From Girardinichthys multiradiatus (Eukaryota > Chordata > Actinopteri > Cyprinodontiformes > Goodeidae): a DNA stretch of 64,000 bases. The notes under the pieces are model-generated. The model was not told the origin of the DNA, did no database searches, and worked only from the letters and a program-made list of their open reading frames with translations. Shown piece after piece: positions 37,301 through 49,300 of this stretch. Position 1 is the first letter of the stretch, and each line of letters begins with the position of its first letter. The stretch spans positions 17,439,784-17,503,783 of the forward strand of contig NC_061794.1 of NCBI RefSeq assembly GCF_021462225.1, read 5' to 3'. The position numbers and the translations under genes were made by a program.

Positions 37301-40300
37301 TTTCAGTGTGAGTCTGATTATAAAGTAGTTCAGAACGACAAGTTGTAACAGAAGACACAAAGACAATGTGTAAAAACAGATGTGGTTACAGTTGTCCTTT
37401 CAGATCAACATGCTCTGTTGAAGCACCTTCTGAATAAATTTCACCATTAAGTCTTCTATAATTAACACCTACTATCAGTTAAAGTGAATCTGATCAATCT
37501 GAAATAAACTTCTGCTGTCCCAGTTGCATTTTCCATTTTGCATCCTTTAGCTAAAGTGGTGTTTTTCAGAAACTTAAACACAAAATTATCTCATTCTAGA
37601 AATGAAATTTCTAATGGGGCCATTTGAATAAAATTCACTCCAGACGTCAGGAACAATCTAATTAATCCATACTTCAAAGAGACCTTACAAAAAAAAATAG
37701 AAACCATAAATAATGTACTTAACCACAATGCCATCAATGCACACCCACTGCATATTGCTCCACTGCTGAAAAAAACAACCTGATGAAACTTGTTTACAGT
37801 TTAATGCAAAAACCAGCAAAAAAAAAAACACTGGGACAATAACGGGTTGTCAGAAGAAGCCAAAGCTGAAATCTTTGGATGTCACTGCACCCACCATGTT
37901 TAGAAGAAGAACGGTTCTAAACATCACCATAAAAACCCAGTGCCAAAAGGGAAGATTGTAGCTGGAAACATCATGGTATGGGCTGTCTTATAACATATTG
38001 TACTGGCAGATTTCTTATTGCAAAAAAAGAATATAAAATGTGAAAATGTATTAGCATGTAATCGATAAGAATCTGAAGCTAAAACAAGTGTCGATTTCCA
38101 AACAAGACAATAGTCTCAAATACACACCCAGGGAAACTCTCAATTGATTTCAGAGAAATAAAGTAAAACTGCTATAAATATTAAAATCTATAGACCAGAA
38201 AGATCCCCCAGAACCTTCATGATTTTAAGGCTTGTGGGTAAGAATTGGTCAAAATTACACCTGAACAATAGCAGCACGGGGCTAAATCCTAATTTCTTCA
38301 CACCAACATAACAGGTACTTTTTTAAAGTCGTAGCATACATGGTAAGATAGGAGACAGTGTGACTGCACCTTAAAAAACATGTCCACAGTAAAAGATGGT
38401 AATGTAAGCATCAAGCTTCTGGGTCAGCCCTCCTTAGATGGACCTAAGTTTTTCATGAATCTGAATGACATCATGGACAGTTCCATATACCTCTTGGGTT
38501 TGACACACAACACATGAAACTCAACATAGAATTAGTTTTGAGAGGAAAATTAAAGTTCTGGAATGGCCAGGCCAGAGTCCAGAACCAACCCAGAAAATCT
38601 GTGGGCTCACCTCAAGAGGACTGTGAACAAGAGATCCCTTTACAATAAGATATATTTAGTGAACCTTTTGCAAAAATGTAATGGGCAGAAATGTCAAGTC
38701 AAAATGTGGTACCCTTGGAGACCCATAATAAAAAAAGTTCCATGCTGAAACTGGATCATAAACTGCTTCATGTTTAGGGGGGGCAGACATTTCATTTTTG
38801 TTAGACGGGTAAAATGGCAATATATCTGGAAAAAGGTTTGAAATAATGCATCCTAAAGACCCTGCATTTTAACTTGCATTATTTAATAAAGTATGTTTTA
38901 GCATTTTTAGACTCTAAATTCCAGAGGTATAAGAAGTAAACTATTATTTGATGAATAGAATAAAAATAAAAAAACTATTTTGATCCCTAGGGGAAATTTC
39001 TTTGTTTGAGTGGTTCAATCTAAAAACATTTGAGCTACTTGAAATAAAAAATGTGCCACTAATGAAAATAATATTTTACACAGATTTGTAAAATACTTAC
39101 AGAGTGGTGTTTGAGACTCTGACCACTGGCAGCATTCCCAGAAGAACTTTCTCTGATTTCAGGTACTTCTTGAGATCAAACACTTCAAGCTTCTCATCTG
39201 ATGTCAGCAGCACGAACGTTAAAGCTGACCACTGCGAAGTAGTGAAATGTTCAAAGGGTTTTGTTTCTGAGTGAAGATAATTTTTGATTTCTTGAACCAG
39301 GGTGTGGTCATTCAGCTCATTAAGACAGTAGAAAAGATTAAGGTTTTTATCTGGGTCACTGTTGTTCTCTCTGATCTTTTCTTTGATGTATTCAGCTGTT
39401 TCCTTATTAGTGTCTTCATTATTAATGGTCTTTTTCAAAAGCTCTTGGAGAAGATCCTGATTACTTTCCATAGAGAGACCCAATAGGAAGCGAAGGAACA
39501 TGTCCCAGTCCCCATTTTTATTCTCAAAAGCCTTGTCCACTGCTTTTTTATAGAAGTCTGAGGCAGTTAGGTCTGAGGCTGCTGAGGTCGGTTCTATGAA
39601 CACCTTTTCACCTTTGTTACTAAATGAGTAGAAAACATGGAGAGCTGCCAGGTACTCCTGAATGCTTAGATGGACAAAGCAAAACAACTTTTGCTGATAA
39701 AACCCATGGTCTTCTCTTTTGATCTGAGTGAACAACCCAGAGAAAACTGCAGCTTTAGTTATATCAATACCACAACCGGTCAAGTCTTCTTCAGTGAAGA
39801 GAAGGATTTTCTCCTCTAAACCCTTAAAAGCAAGTTTTCCCAAAGATAGGATTGTTTCATCATTACTTGCATCACAGCATGTCTCCATTTCAGATGTTTC
39901 AGAGATTGGCTGATTGTTACCAAATTTTACTTTTGTCTGTCTGCGCAGGAGCAGAAGGAACTGTGTGTACATGTCTGTCAAAGTTTTTGGATGTCCTTCA
40001 TTTTGATTTCTGGTAACAAAGTCCTCCAGAACCTTTGACGTGATCCAGCAGAAAACAGGGATGTGACACATAATGTAAAGACTTCTTGATTTTTTCACAT
40101 GTGTCAGGATTTTATGAGCCATCTCTTCATCACTGAATCTCTTCATGAAATACTTTTCCCTTTGTTCATCATTAAATCCTCTCACTTCCGTCATTCGATC
40201 AACCTTCTGAGGAGGAATGTTGTTGGATGCTGCAGGTCGGGAGGTGATCCAGATTTGAGCTTTAGGGAGCAGGTTTCCCAGGAGAAGATTTGACAGCAGA

Positions 40301-43300
40301 ACATTCACTGAGGTTGGTGTTGCAACATCTGTCCATTTGCTTATTTCTCTGAACTCAAGATCAAGGCGACATTCATCAAAACCATCCAGAACAATCAGAA
40401 TCTCATACTTGTCATAGTCAGTTATTTCAGAGGTCTTCAGAGCTGGGAAGAACTGATGAATCAGATCTTTTAAACTGTGTTCTTTGTCTTGTCTCAGATT
40501 AAGCTCTCGGAAAGGAAGTGGAAAAATGAAAAAAATGTTTTCGTCTGCTTTGCCCTCTGCCCAGTCAAGAATGTACTTCATTGAGGCAAATGTTTTTCCT
40601 ATGCCAGCCACTCCAATGGTGAGCACAGTTTTAATGTTTTGATTACTATTTGCAGGTTTGAAGATATCACAGTATTTGATGGTTGTTTCTTCCTTCACTG
40701 TTTTGAACTTTGCATCCTGAACCTGCTGGGTCTCATTTATAGCCCCCTCCCCCTCTATGATGTAGAGGTCAGTGAAGACCTCGTTTAAAAGAGCTGAGGT
40801 CTTCTGCCTATCAATCCCTTCAGACACACGAGTAAATTGCTCTTTTAGTTGAAACTTCAGTTTCCGTTGACTTGTAATATCAGGCTTCTCTAAAAATGTA
40901 AATAAACAAAAATACAAATTAAAATACTTTTAACACACATTTTTATTATATATTATTTTGTATTAAATATAAAAAACAATTGAAACACAATAAAAGAATA
41001 TCAAATATTTCTGCAATTTTTACCTATTGCTGTGTAATAAAGAGAATATGTTGTAAAAATTTTACGTTGGTCATTGCAGTTACAAGACTGTGACAGGTTT
41101 TTTTGTAGCGTTGGTACTAGAAATACAATCACGCTGTGGCTCAAACTACAGAAGTCTCTTTCTGCAGCTCACTTTTAGTGACATTTAGTCAAAGCAAACT
41201 CTTGTCCCCATGAATAGTATTTAAAGCATGTGTTAGGTTGCTGTTCAGTTCTTATTTTAAGGCCTGAAAATGCGTATGAAAGTTGCTATTGGTGATTGAT
41301 CATACAGGGGAGAGATTGTATTAGTTTAAAAAAAAGAAATCAATGAAGCTTCAAAATCATCCATAAGTAACAGTTAATTTTAGTACTGATTGTTCATTGT
41401 GCCAAAGTGGTGATTGTGAGGGTAATGTTTTATTCAGTGAAGTGAGTAAATGGTTGAGATTACATGGGGATGATTGGATGTGAGAGCAACCATAGTCATG
41501 ATCTAGATATTTTAGCTGAAGAGATAGATTATTGTTATCTGTGAAACACTTGTGGAGTGGAGTCTTTCTGATGGCCAAAGGCAACAATTAAAAAAAAAAA
41601 GATAAGTGGGATAATTACATCCATCCTTGATTGTGCATGTGAGTAATATCTCGAAGTTTTCCAAGTCTGATTGTTCAATCCGAAAGTGAACTTGTAGCCA
41701 TGTTAGTAAATTCATGACATCACTGGTCAAGTCAAAGCAATTTTCTCCACCAAGAAAGGAGTTGATTGTCTATTTCCCAGACATCACTGTGTTTATTGTT
41801 CTGTTGTTCTGTGGACTCTTTGGTTATTTTGTATAAATTTGTGAAAAATTATAAGATTCTCCACACATGGTGAAGATTAATCCAGTAAGTTACTTAGGTT
41901 GTTTCCTCTGTATTAGCAACCTAGTTCTATTGTGATCCAAAGTTATGATCATTCAGACATCAAGTGCATCAAATGCATGTGCAAGAAGGAACAGCGCTGC
42001 CTTTCTTTCTTCCATTCTTAAAGTAATGCTGACCTGAAGCTGTTGGTGCCGAAACTCAAATGTCAGCCTAGCTTATGCCCCTTTTCTATTGGCCCGATTT
42101 AGCCCGGTTCCACTCTGCTCGCTTTGTGAATGTTTCCATCACTGCTTTTCTCTGTACCAGTGTTGTGCCAAGGTACTCATCCCCAATAAAATTTGTATTC
42201 CCTGCGTCAGGAGCTCGCACTCGGCAGGAAGAGCAGGCCCAGTTGTTTCCGCCTCAATTCTAACCAACTAGACGTGGAAGTAGTGATGCTTTACTTTTGT
42301 GAAAAAAAGACTAGTTGTTCTAATATCTTCATTCTAACATTTGCATATCCTTAAGATTATGATTAGTTACGGCTCTTTATCTTTTTAAATCTTTCTTCCC
42401 CAATCTTGCACAGTCATCCCACAGCTTTCCTCTATATTGGGTGGAAACAGACGATCAGGCTGACCCTGCCAGAATTTGTTTCCCCACCCATATAATGGAC
42501 AAGCGGTATCCCACATTCTTGATTGTTATTTCAGAAATACTTCTTATGACGACTAACTACTCCTGAAATTTTCATTTCATGCAGATTACTTCAATGTGAC
42601 AACGTCACACAGTAATGTTAATAGCGGTACTATGCACTATACTCCAAGACAGGATAGGTTACTGGATTCCAACCTCAGAAAATTTAATTAGAAGCATTGA
42701 CATTTTGAATACAACAGATTTGAAAATAATTGCTGGACGTCACACCTTGGAGCATAGTTTAATATGCCCATGTATGCTGTCCATCAGAAACCAGTGAATG
42801 TCAGGTAATTTTGGGGCTCTTAATCAGTTTTATTTAATATACTTTGAGTGCTTGTTTCTTAGTTATTGCTTCATGTGTAGGGTAGAATTAGTTTTGGTTT
42901 GACATTTTTGTCTATTTTGGCTTTAAGCTGTTACTAGTTAGCCATGAGAAAGTAAATATTGGTTGAGAATACATTATATTAATATTATTATCAGCTCTCT
43001 TCATTTTTAGTAAATCTAATTGAAGTGAAGTTTCTGAGTTAATTTTACATCCTGAAACCTGAGCAATACACAGTAATCTTGTGTGTTTAGTGTATTATAC
43101 ATAGCTTTCTGGAATGGAAATTATTTACTTTTCAAACTGATTCTGAAAACAAATGTTAATTTAGTATTTTGTAGTAATAACTTATAACCATGGGTAGTTT
43201 TGCTGATGACAATTTAGATTTGAGAAACACATTTAAGTTCAATCTAACTGTAAATCAGTGCATCTGCAGATCTTACCTCGTATTTCTGTTATCCTGTCAA

Positions 43301-46300
43301 CAAAGTTATCAGGGATCTTCTCAGCTGCTGGAGGCTGGGAGGTGATCCAAACTCTGGCATTTGGAAGCAGGATTCCTTTAATCAGGTTTATAAGTAACAC
43401 GTCCACTGAGGCTTGTTCTCTGACATCAGTCAACATTTCATTGTTACCAAAGTCTAAACAATGTTGATATGCATCAAGTCCATCCAGAAGAAATAATATA
43501 TTTAATCGGGAATAGTCAGAGATGACAAAGTCTTTGGTTTCCGTAAAGTAATGGTTGAGAAGCCCAAACAAACTAATGTTTTTCTCTTTTACCAAGTTGA
43601 GCTTTAAGAAGTCAAGTGGAAACAAGAGTTCTACATCTTTGGCCGGGCCAGAAACCTTTTCTTTAACCCAGCTAAAAAGTGACCAGGTCTTCTTTTTATT
43701 TTCAGCCCACTCTTTCTTAAACTTTTGCATATGGAAAGATTTTCCTTTGTCAGCTTCTCCAATAGTCAGCACCGTTCTAGTTTTCTTTCCTTCCCCATCT
43801 TTGAAGATGTCAGAAAGCGTTTGCACTTGTCTAAACTGTTTCGGTTTACATTCCTCTTCTGCAGAGCCATTTTCTCTTCTGATGATATGTTCTGTTGTTC
43901 TCTGGTTAGGATGACTGCTTTCATTTTTATCTTCAGTGATTTCTTTCAGAAATCTCTTTTTCAGACTTGATTCTAAATTCTTCTGTCGCTGAAAGGTTTC
44001 TGATTAGACAGAGTAAAGTAATAAAATCAGGATCTACAATCACATATCTCTTTGTGAAAAAGCAAAATTAAGAATAGTTGTTTAGAATAATATTCTTACC
44101 TTGACAGTGAACAGTTTTCTTGATATATTCAGAAGGAATCTTCTGAACTCCTGGTTGAGAAACTATCCAAACAAGAGCTTCGGGAAGCAAATTTCCCTTG
44201 ATCAGATTTGTTAGCAGCACATCCATTGATGCAGGTTCCTTCAAGTCTTGAAGCTCCTTGTTGTTTACAAAATCGAGAAGAAGTTTGCATTTTTCCAGCC
44301 CATCAAGAATAAAACATATTTTATCCTTGTCATCGATGGAAAGCACTACTTTTTTTTTGCTGAAGTAATCCTTAAGCAGAGACTCCATGCTTTTAGTTTC
44401 ATCTTTCTTTGTATTCAGCTCAGTGAAATCAAGGGACACTAAAGCCTTTATGTCTTTGTTGGAGCGTCCTTTTGCCCAGTCGATCATGAACATTCTTGCC
44501 TGGAATGTTTTACCAATATCAGGAACTCCCACCATAAGCACTGTTCGCAACTTTTTGGAACCGAGTAACGTTTTTTTTTCGGAAAATAAATCATTGTACA
44601 TGACTGGGTCTTTGTTTCCACTTTTGTCAAACTTCACTATCTCACAGAGTTTTGGGTCATTTTCATGTCGACCCAGCTCCTCAAGGATGACTTTCTTCAG
44701 GTCATTTTTACCCTTGGCATCTCCTCCTGTCAATGCAACATATGACATATGGACAGCATAAATAATAATAAATAACTTCACTTTTGAAACACATGGTTGA
44801 AAACATTTTCTGAAATAATCCCCATTTCATTTTGGCAACCAGCACTCAGCAATAAGATAAACTTGGTATCAACCCAGAAAATGAATATATTTACACCATG
44901 GACATTTTTGTTTTGAAAAATTAACAATTGTCAGATGCAGTAGTGATAAGATGTGAAAAATATTGGTTGAGGAACCACAGGTTTTATGAGGCCTTACCAG
45001 TTTAACTTAAGGGAAAAAAAAATAACAACTCGCTCTCCTAAGAAGCTTTTTGATTTACTTTCCTGAGCCAATTTGTGCCTTATTTTACAAATTCCAACAA
45101 CAGGATTACCTTCACTACAGCAGGTAAGACACCAACTATTCATTACAACTTTACACAACCCTACTTTAAAAGGAACCAAAAAAAAGTAAAAATAAAACTA
45201 TGCACTTAAAAATCTTCAGTGAAGAGATTCTACATTATTCTGTTGCTAAAAGGTTTCTAATCAGACAGAGTAAAGTAATAAAATCAGAATCTACAATCAT
45301 AAATCTCTTGTACAAAGTCAACAAAAATACCTTCATTGTGAAAAAGCAAAATTAAGAATAGTTGTTTAGAGTAATATTCTTACCTTCACAGTGAACAGTT
45401 TTCTTGATATATTCAGCAGGAATCTTCTGAACTCCTTTTGGTTGAGAAACTATCCAAACATGAGCTTCAGGAAGCAAATTTCCCTTGATCAGATTTGTTA
45501 GCAGCACATCCATTGATGCAGGTTCCTTCAAGTCTTGAAGCTCCTTGTTGTTTACAAAGTCAAGAGGAAGTTTGCATTTTTCCAGCCCATCAAGAATAAA
45601 ACATATTTTATCCTTGTCATCGATGGAAAGCACTACTTTTTTTTTGCTGAAGTAATCCTTAAGCAGAGACTCCATGCTTTTAGTTTCATCTTTCTTTGTA
45701 TTCAGCTCAGTGAAATCAAGGGACACTAAAGCCTTTATGTCTTTGTTGGAGCGTCCTTTTGCCCAGTCGATCATGAACATTCTTGCCTGGAATGTTTTAC
45801 CAATATCAGGGACTCCTATCATGAGGACTGTTTTATTCCCGGAAAATAAATCATTGTACATGACTGGGTCTTTGTTCCCACTTTTGTCAAACTTCACTAT
45901 CTCACAGAGTTTTGGGTCATTTTCATGTCGACCCAGCTCCTTAAGGATGACTTTCTTCAGGTCATTTTTACCCTTGGCATCTCCTGTCAATGCAACATAC
46001 ATGAAATATGCACGGCATAAATAATAATAAATAACTATACTTTTGAAACACATGGTTGGAAAAAACTCATGAAAATATATTTTCTGAAATAATACCCATT
46101 TCATTTTGGCAACCAGCACTCAGCAATAAGGTACACTTGGCATCAACCCAGAAAATGAATGTATTTACACCATGGACGTTTTTGTTTTGAAAAATCAACA
46201 ATTGTCAGATGCAGTAGTGATAAGATGTGAAACATATTGGTTGAGGTACCACAAGTTTTATAAGACTTTACAAGTTTAACTTAAGGAAAAAAAATAACAA

Positions 46301-49300
46301 CTTGCTCTTCTAAGAAGCTTTTTGATTTACTTTCCTGAGGCGATTTTTGCCTTATTTTACAAATTGCAACAACAGGATTACCTTCACTACAGCAGGTAAG
46401 ACACCAACTATTCATTACAACTTTACACAACCCTACTTTAAAAGGAACAAAAAAAAAGTTTAAATAAAACTATGCACTTATAAAATCTCATCTAAAACTG
46501 ATAGTTTGTTCATTTGTAAAAAATACTTAATAGTACAGGCTTTAAAGGGTCATTCTATTAAGTACTTTTCTTTATTGATATAGAGTCATGCTCACCTTTT
46601 TCAGATTTCTCACCCGTTTTCAATTGGGTTGTGTTAGTAACCCTGCAGGCACACAGACAAGACATTAACTGAATTGGTTTACATTAATTGAGAAAAGGAC
46701 ATGTGTTCAGTTATCATATTTAGGTTAAAGGGCTAGAAAGTAAAATAATTTGATATATTTTCATCTTTCCAGTGGATGTAGTACTATTAAAGTTCAAATA
46801 GTGTTGAACTTGTTCTTACTGTTTTTACTGTTACTGTTTATCAGGGGTAGGATCTAATGACCCAGTGGGATTTAAAATATTGTTTTACTCCTTTAACTGT
46901 TCATTGATTTCTTATGAATGCAGATATTTCATTTCCATAGAAAATACTATCAGGATTCAAATGTTTTACCAAGTTTAAACAAAGAAGAAAAAAATTGTTC
47001 CTGTTATGTCCTTTGATCATAATATTGGGTCCTTGTGCAAGAGCTGTTTCTAAAAACCAATGTGTTCCTGAACAGCAGAAACAGGGCACTACATGATTGC
47101 TATAAAAAAGCTAATTTTAGTTATATCATTTTTTGATTAGGTAGGCCTGACAAAATTGATTATGAGTATTTTTGTATTATGTTGCTAACATCAATGTTTT
47201 TTGACACGTGTTTTTGTTTTTCTATTCAGTGATCTAATTTTTATACCTTGATTTTCTTGTTTTTTTTCTTTTAATGTGTAAAACTCCATTTGAATAAAAT
47301 ATCCAAGGTTGCCAGCTATATCACGTAACTGTATCATGTATCACCAGAATGTTTCTGATCATAAATATTTCTGATCATAAATACAAAATGCTGTATTTAA
47401 ATAGTGATTTCAAGAAGTTTCCCTACGTGAAAATATATTTGTCCAACTTGTTAAACCATAAACGAATTGTTTGATTATTTTTAGTAATTCCCTGAACATT
47501 TATTTGTTGAATATATTTTAAGTAGTCTGAGAGACGATCTAGATTCAGAAGCAATGAAAAAGCTAATTTATACACTGAAAATAACTGTTAAAAGTTGAAT
47601 GTATTTATATCAGTATAATACGACCATTGACTAGTCTTCACAAGTCTTGGAAGATGAGCAAATAAGAGTCACAGGTATGACTCAAATTTATTTCATAACT
47701 AAACATTCAGGCTATGTAAAACACCCCTTAGATAAATCTACATGATATTTTAATTATTGTCTGAATAAAGGTAACTTCTTTAGATCAAACAAAGGAAAAC
47801 CTTATGAAACCAGTTAAGAACGAATTATGGCCAGAATTTCTTGGTTTCTAAGGATATCCATCGAGCCAACATAATGAAAATTAACAAAATTAGAGAGGAC
47901 ATGGGGCTAAAATCTAAGAAAGCAGCTCTTATAAAGTTTACAAAGAACATTCTTTGTTCCATATTTTAAAGGGTAAGTGCAAATTTTTATTACCCAAGCA
48001 GTTGTTTTTCATGAAGCCAAGAACAGACACTATCACTTGGTAGATGTGGAGCTGCAGTCACCTGGCAGCTGTTTCTTATTTTGCCACATTGTGTTGGTGT
48101 ATCTAAAAATACTTTTTCACACGAGTCTAAATGTAAAGACATTAGAGATGACCAGATCCAAACCCAAGTACTGCTTGGGGTTCTGTTTGCTGCATTTTGA
48201 AAGATCAGTATCAGAGAAGCCGATAGAGCTCACATCCCAGTGCTTGTTGTCCCCTTACTTTTCCAGGTTTTAGTCAGCCTGTATCTTTTATGGGCCAAAT
48301 CCAGGACTGAAAGTTAAATGCCGTATACACAACCAGCACCCCAAGTGATCAACTAATTATTTGTTGAAAATCAGTCAATCCAAGCGTTCATCAGGCATAG
48401 GTGAGGGGATCATCAAATGCATCTCCTCCATTAAACAGAATCAGGTGCTTCACAGCAATCTCTAAGTTTGCTAAACCAACCTAGATTAAAAATACTTTCA
48501 TCTTTTACCTATTAAGTAGATTACATTTTGTATCTAAATTGATAGTAACTGAATACTTTGTAGGCATGGAGTCAAACATGTGCTGAACCAATACTACACA
48601 TCTTACCTGTTGATTTTCAGTGAGTTGATGAGTTAGCAACTATAGGAACAGGTACTCTAATTATCTGGGTTCCAGTAAAACATTCACTGTTGCTAAAGTA
48701 TTATACCTGTCATTGCTGACGTCAAGAGGTTCCCCCTTCGACATGTCGCTGTTCATGCTTGGAGAAGGAGACACTGGTCTTTGGTGTTCAGGTGAGCTTT
48801 AAAACAAATTGTAGCGTACGTTAAACTTTTATCTAGAGTTGTAACATATTTATAATCCTCTAAAGCATCTGCCGAGCCTCCGCAATATTTGTAATATATT
48901 TTTCTAAATGCATCATAAAGCTCCCAAAGAGTGGTTCAGCTTCTAAATGTTTCATAGAATGAAACAACAAACATTGTGAAATTCCCTACCGGTGTTCTTC
49001 GTCTCTGAAGTTCAAAGGTTCATTCTTAGATATGTTGCTTTTCATGGAAACGCTGCTTGGCGTGGGGGAAACTGGTCTTTCTTTCCCGGGCCACCTTGAA
49101 TACAAGTTTTAAAAAGCTTTTAAATTATAACAAAAATATCTATGACAATTTATGTTGAAGTATTACAGCAAAATCTGCTTTTTACAATAGAGACCAAATG
49201 TTAGTGGTCTACGCACACAGATAATAAGAACTACTATTTCTAAATGACATATTTTAACAAGTATATTTTTTAATTATTAGGCTCATAACTATCCATACCC

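Larger units (their letters stand above)
43990..46490 (-). repeat. Tandem duplication of a truncated-NACHT block (period 1284 bp)
   Basis: The exons at 44100-44726 and 45384-45983, with their introns, are near-identical over about 1.2 kb; the donor sites are 1284 bp apart. Flanking phrases such as 'tactttcctgag' and 'gtaagacaccaactattcat' occur in both. Confidence 0.9.

Noticed and set aside
43258..46024. Plus-strand open frames of 60-124 codons opposite the truncated NACHT exons
   Set aside because: Shadows of the minus-strand exons, which have domains, splice sites and matching phases.
48607..48639. Possible 33-bp mini-exon on the minus strand with good-looking splice sites, repeated in every unit
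   Set aside because: In the reading phase set by the neighbouring cassette exons it gives an immediate TAA, so it does not fit the coding model. Its acceptor is interrupted in unit 4 by the Tc1 insertion. A poison exon is conceivable but unsupported.
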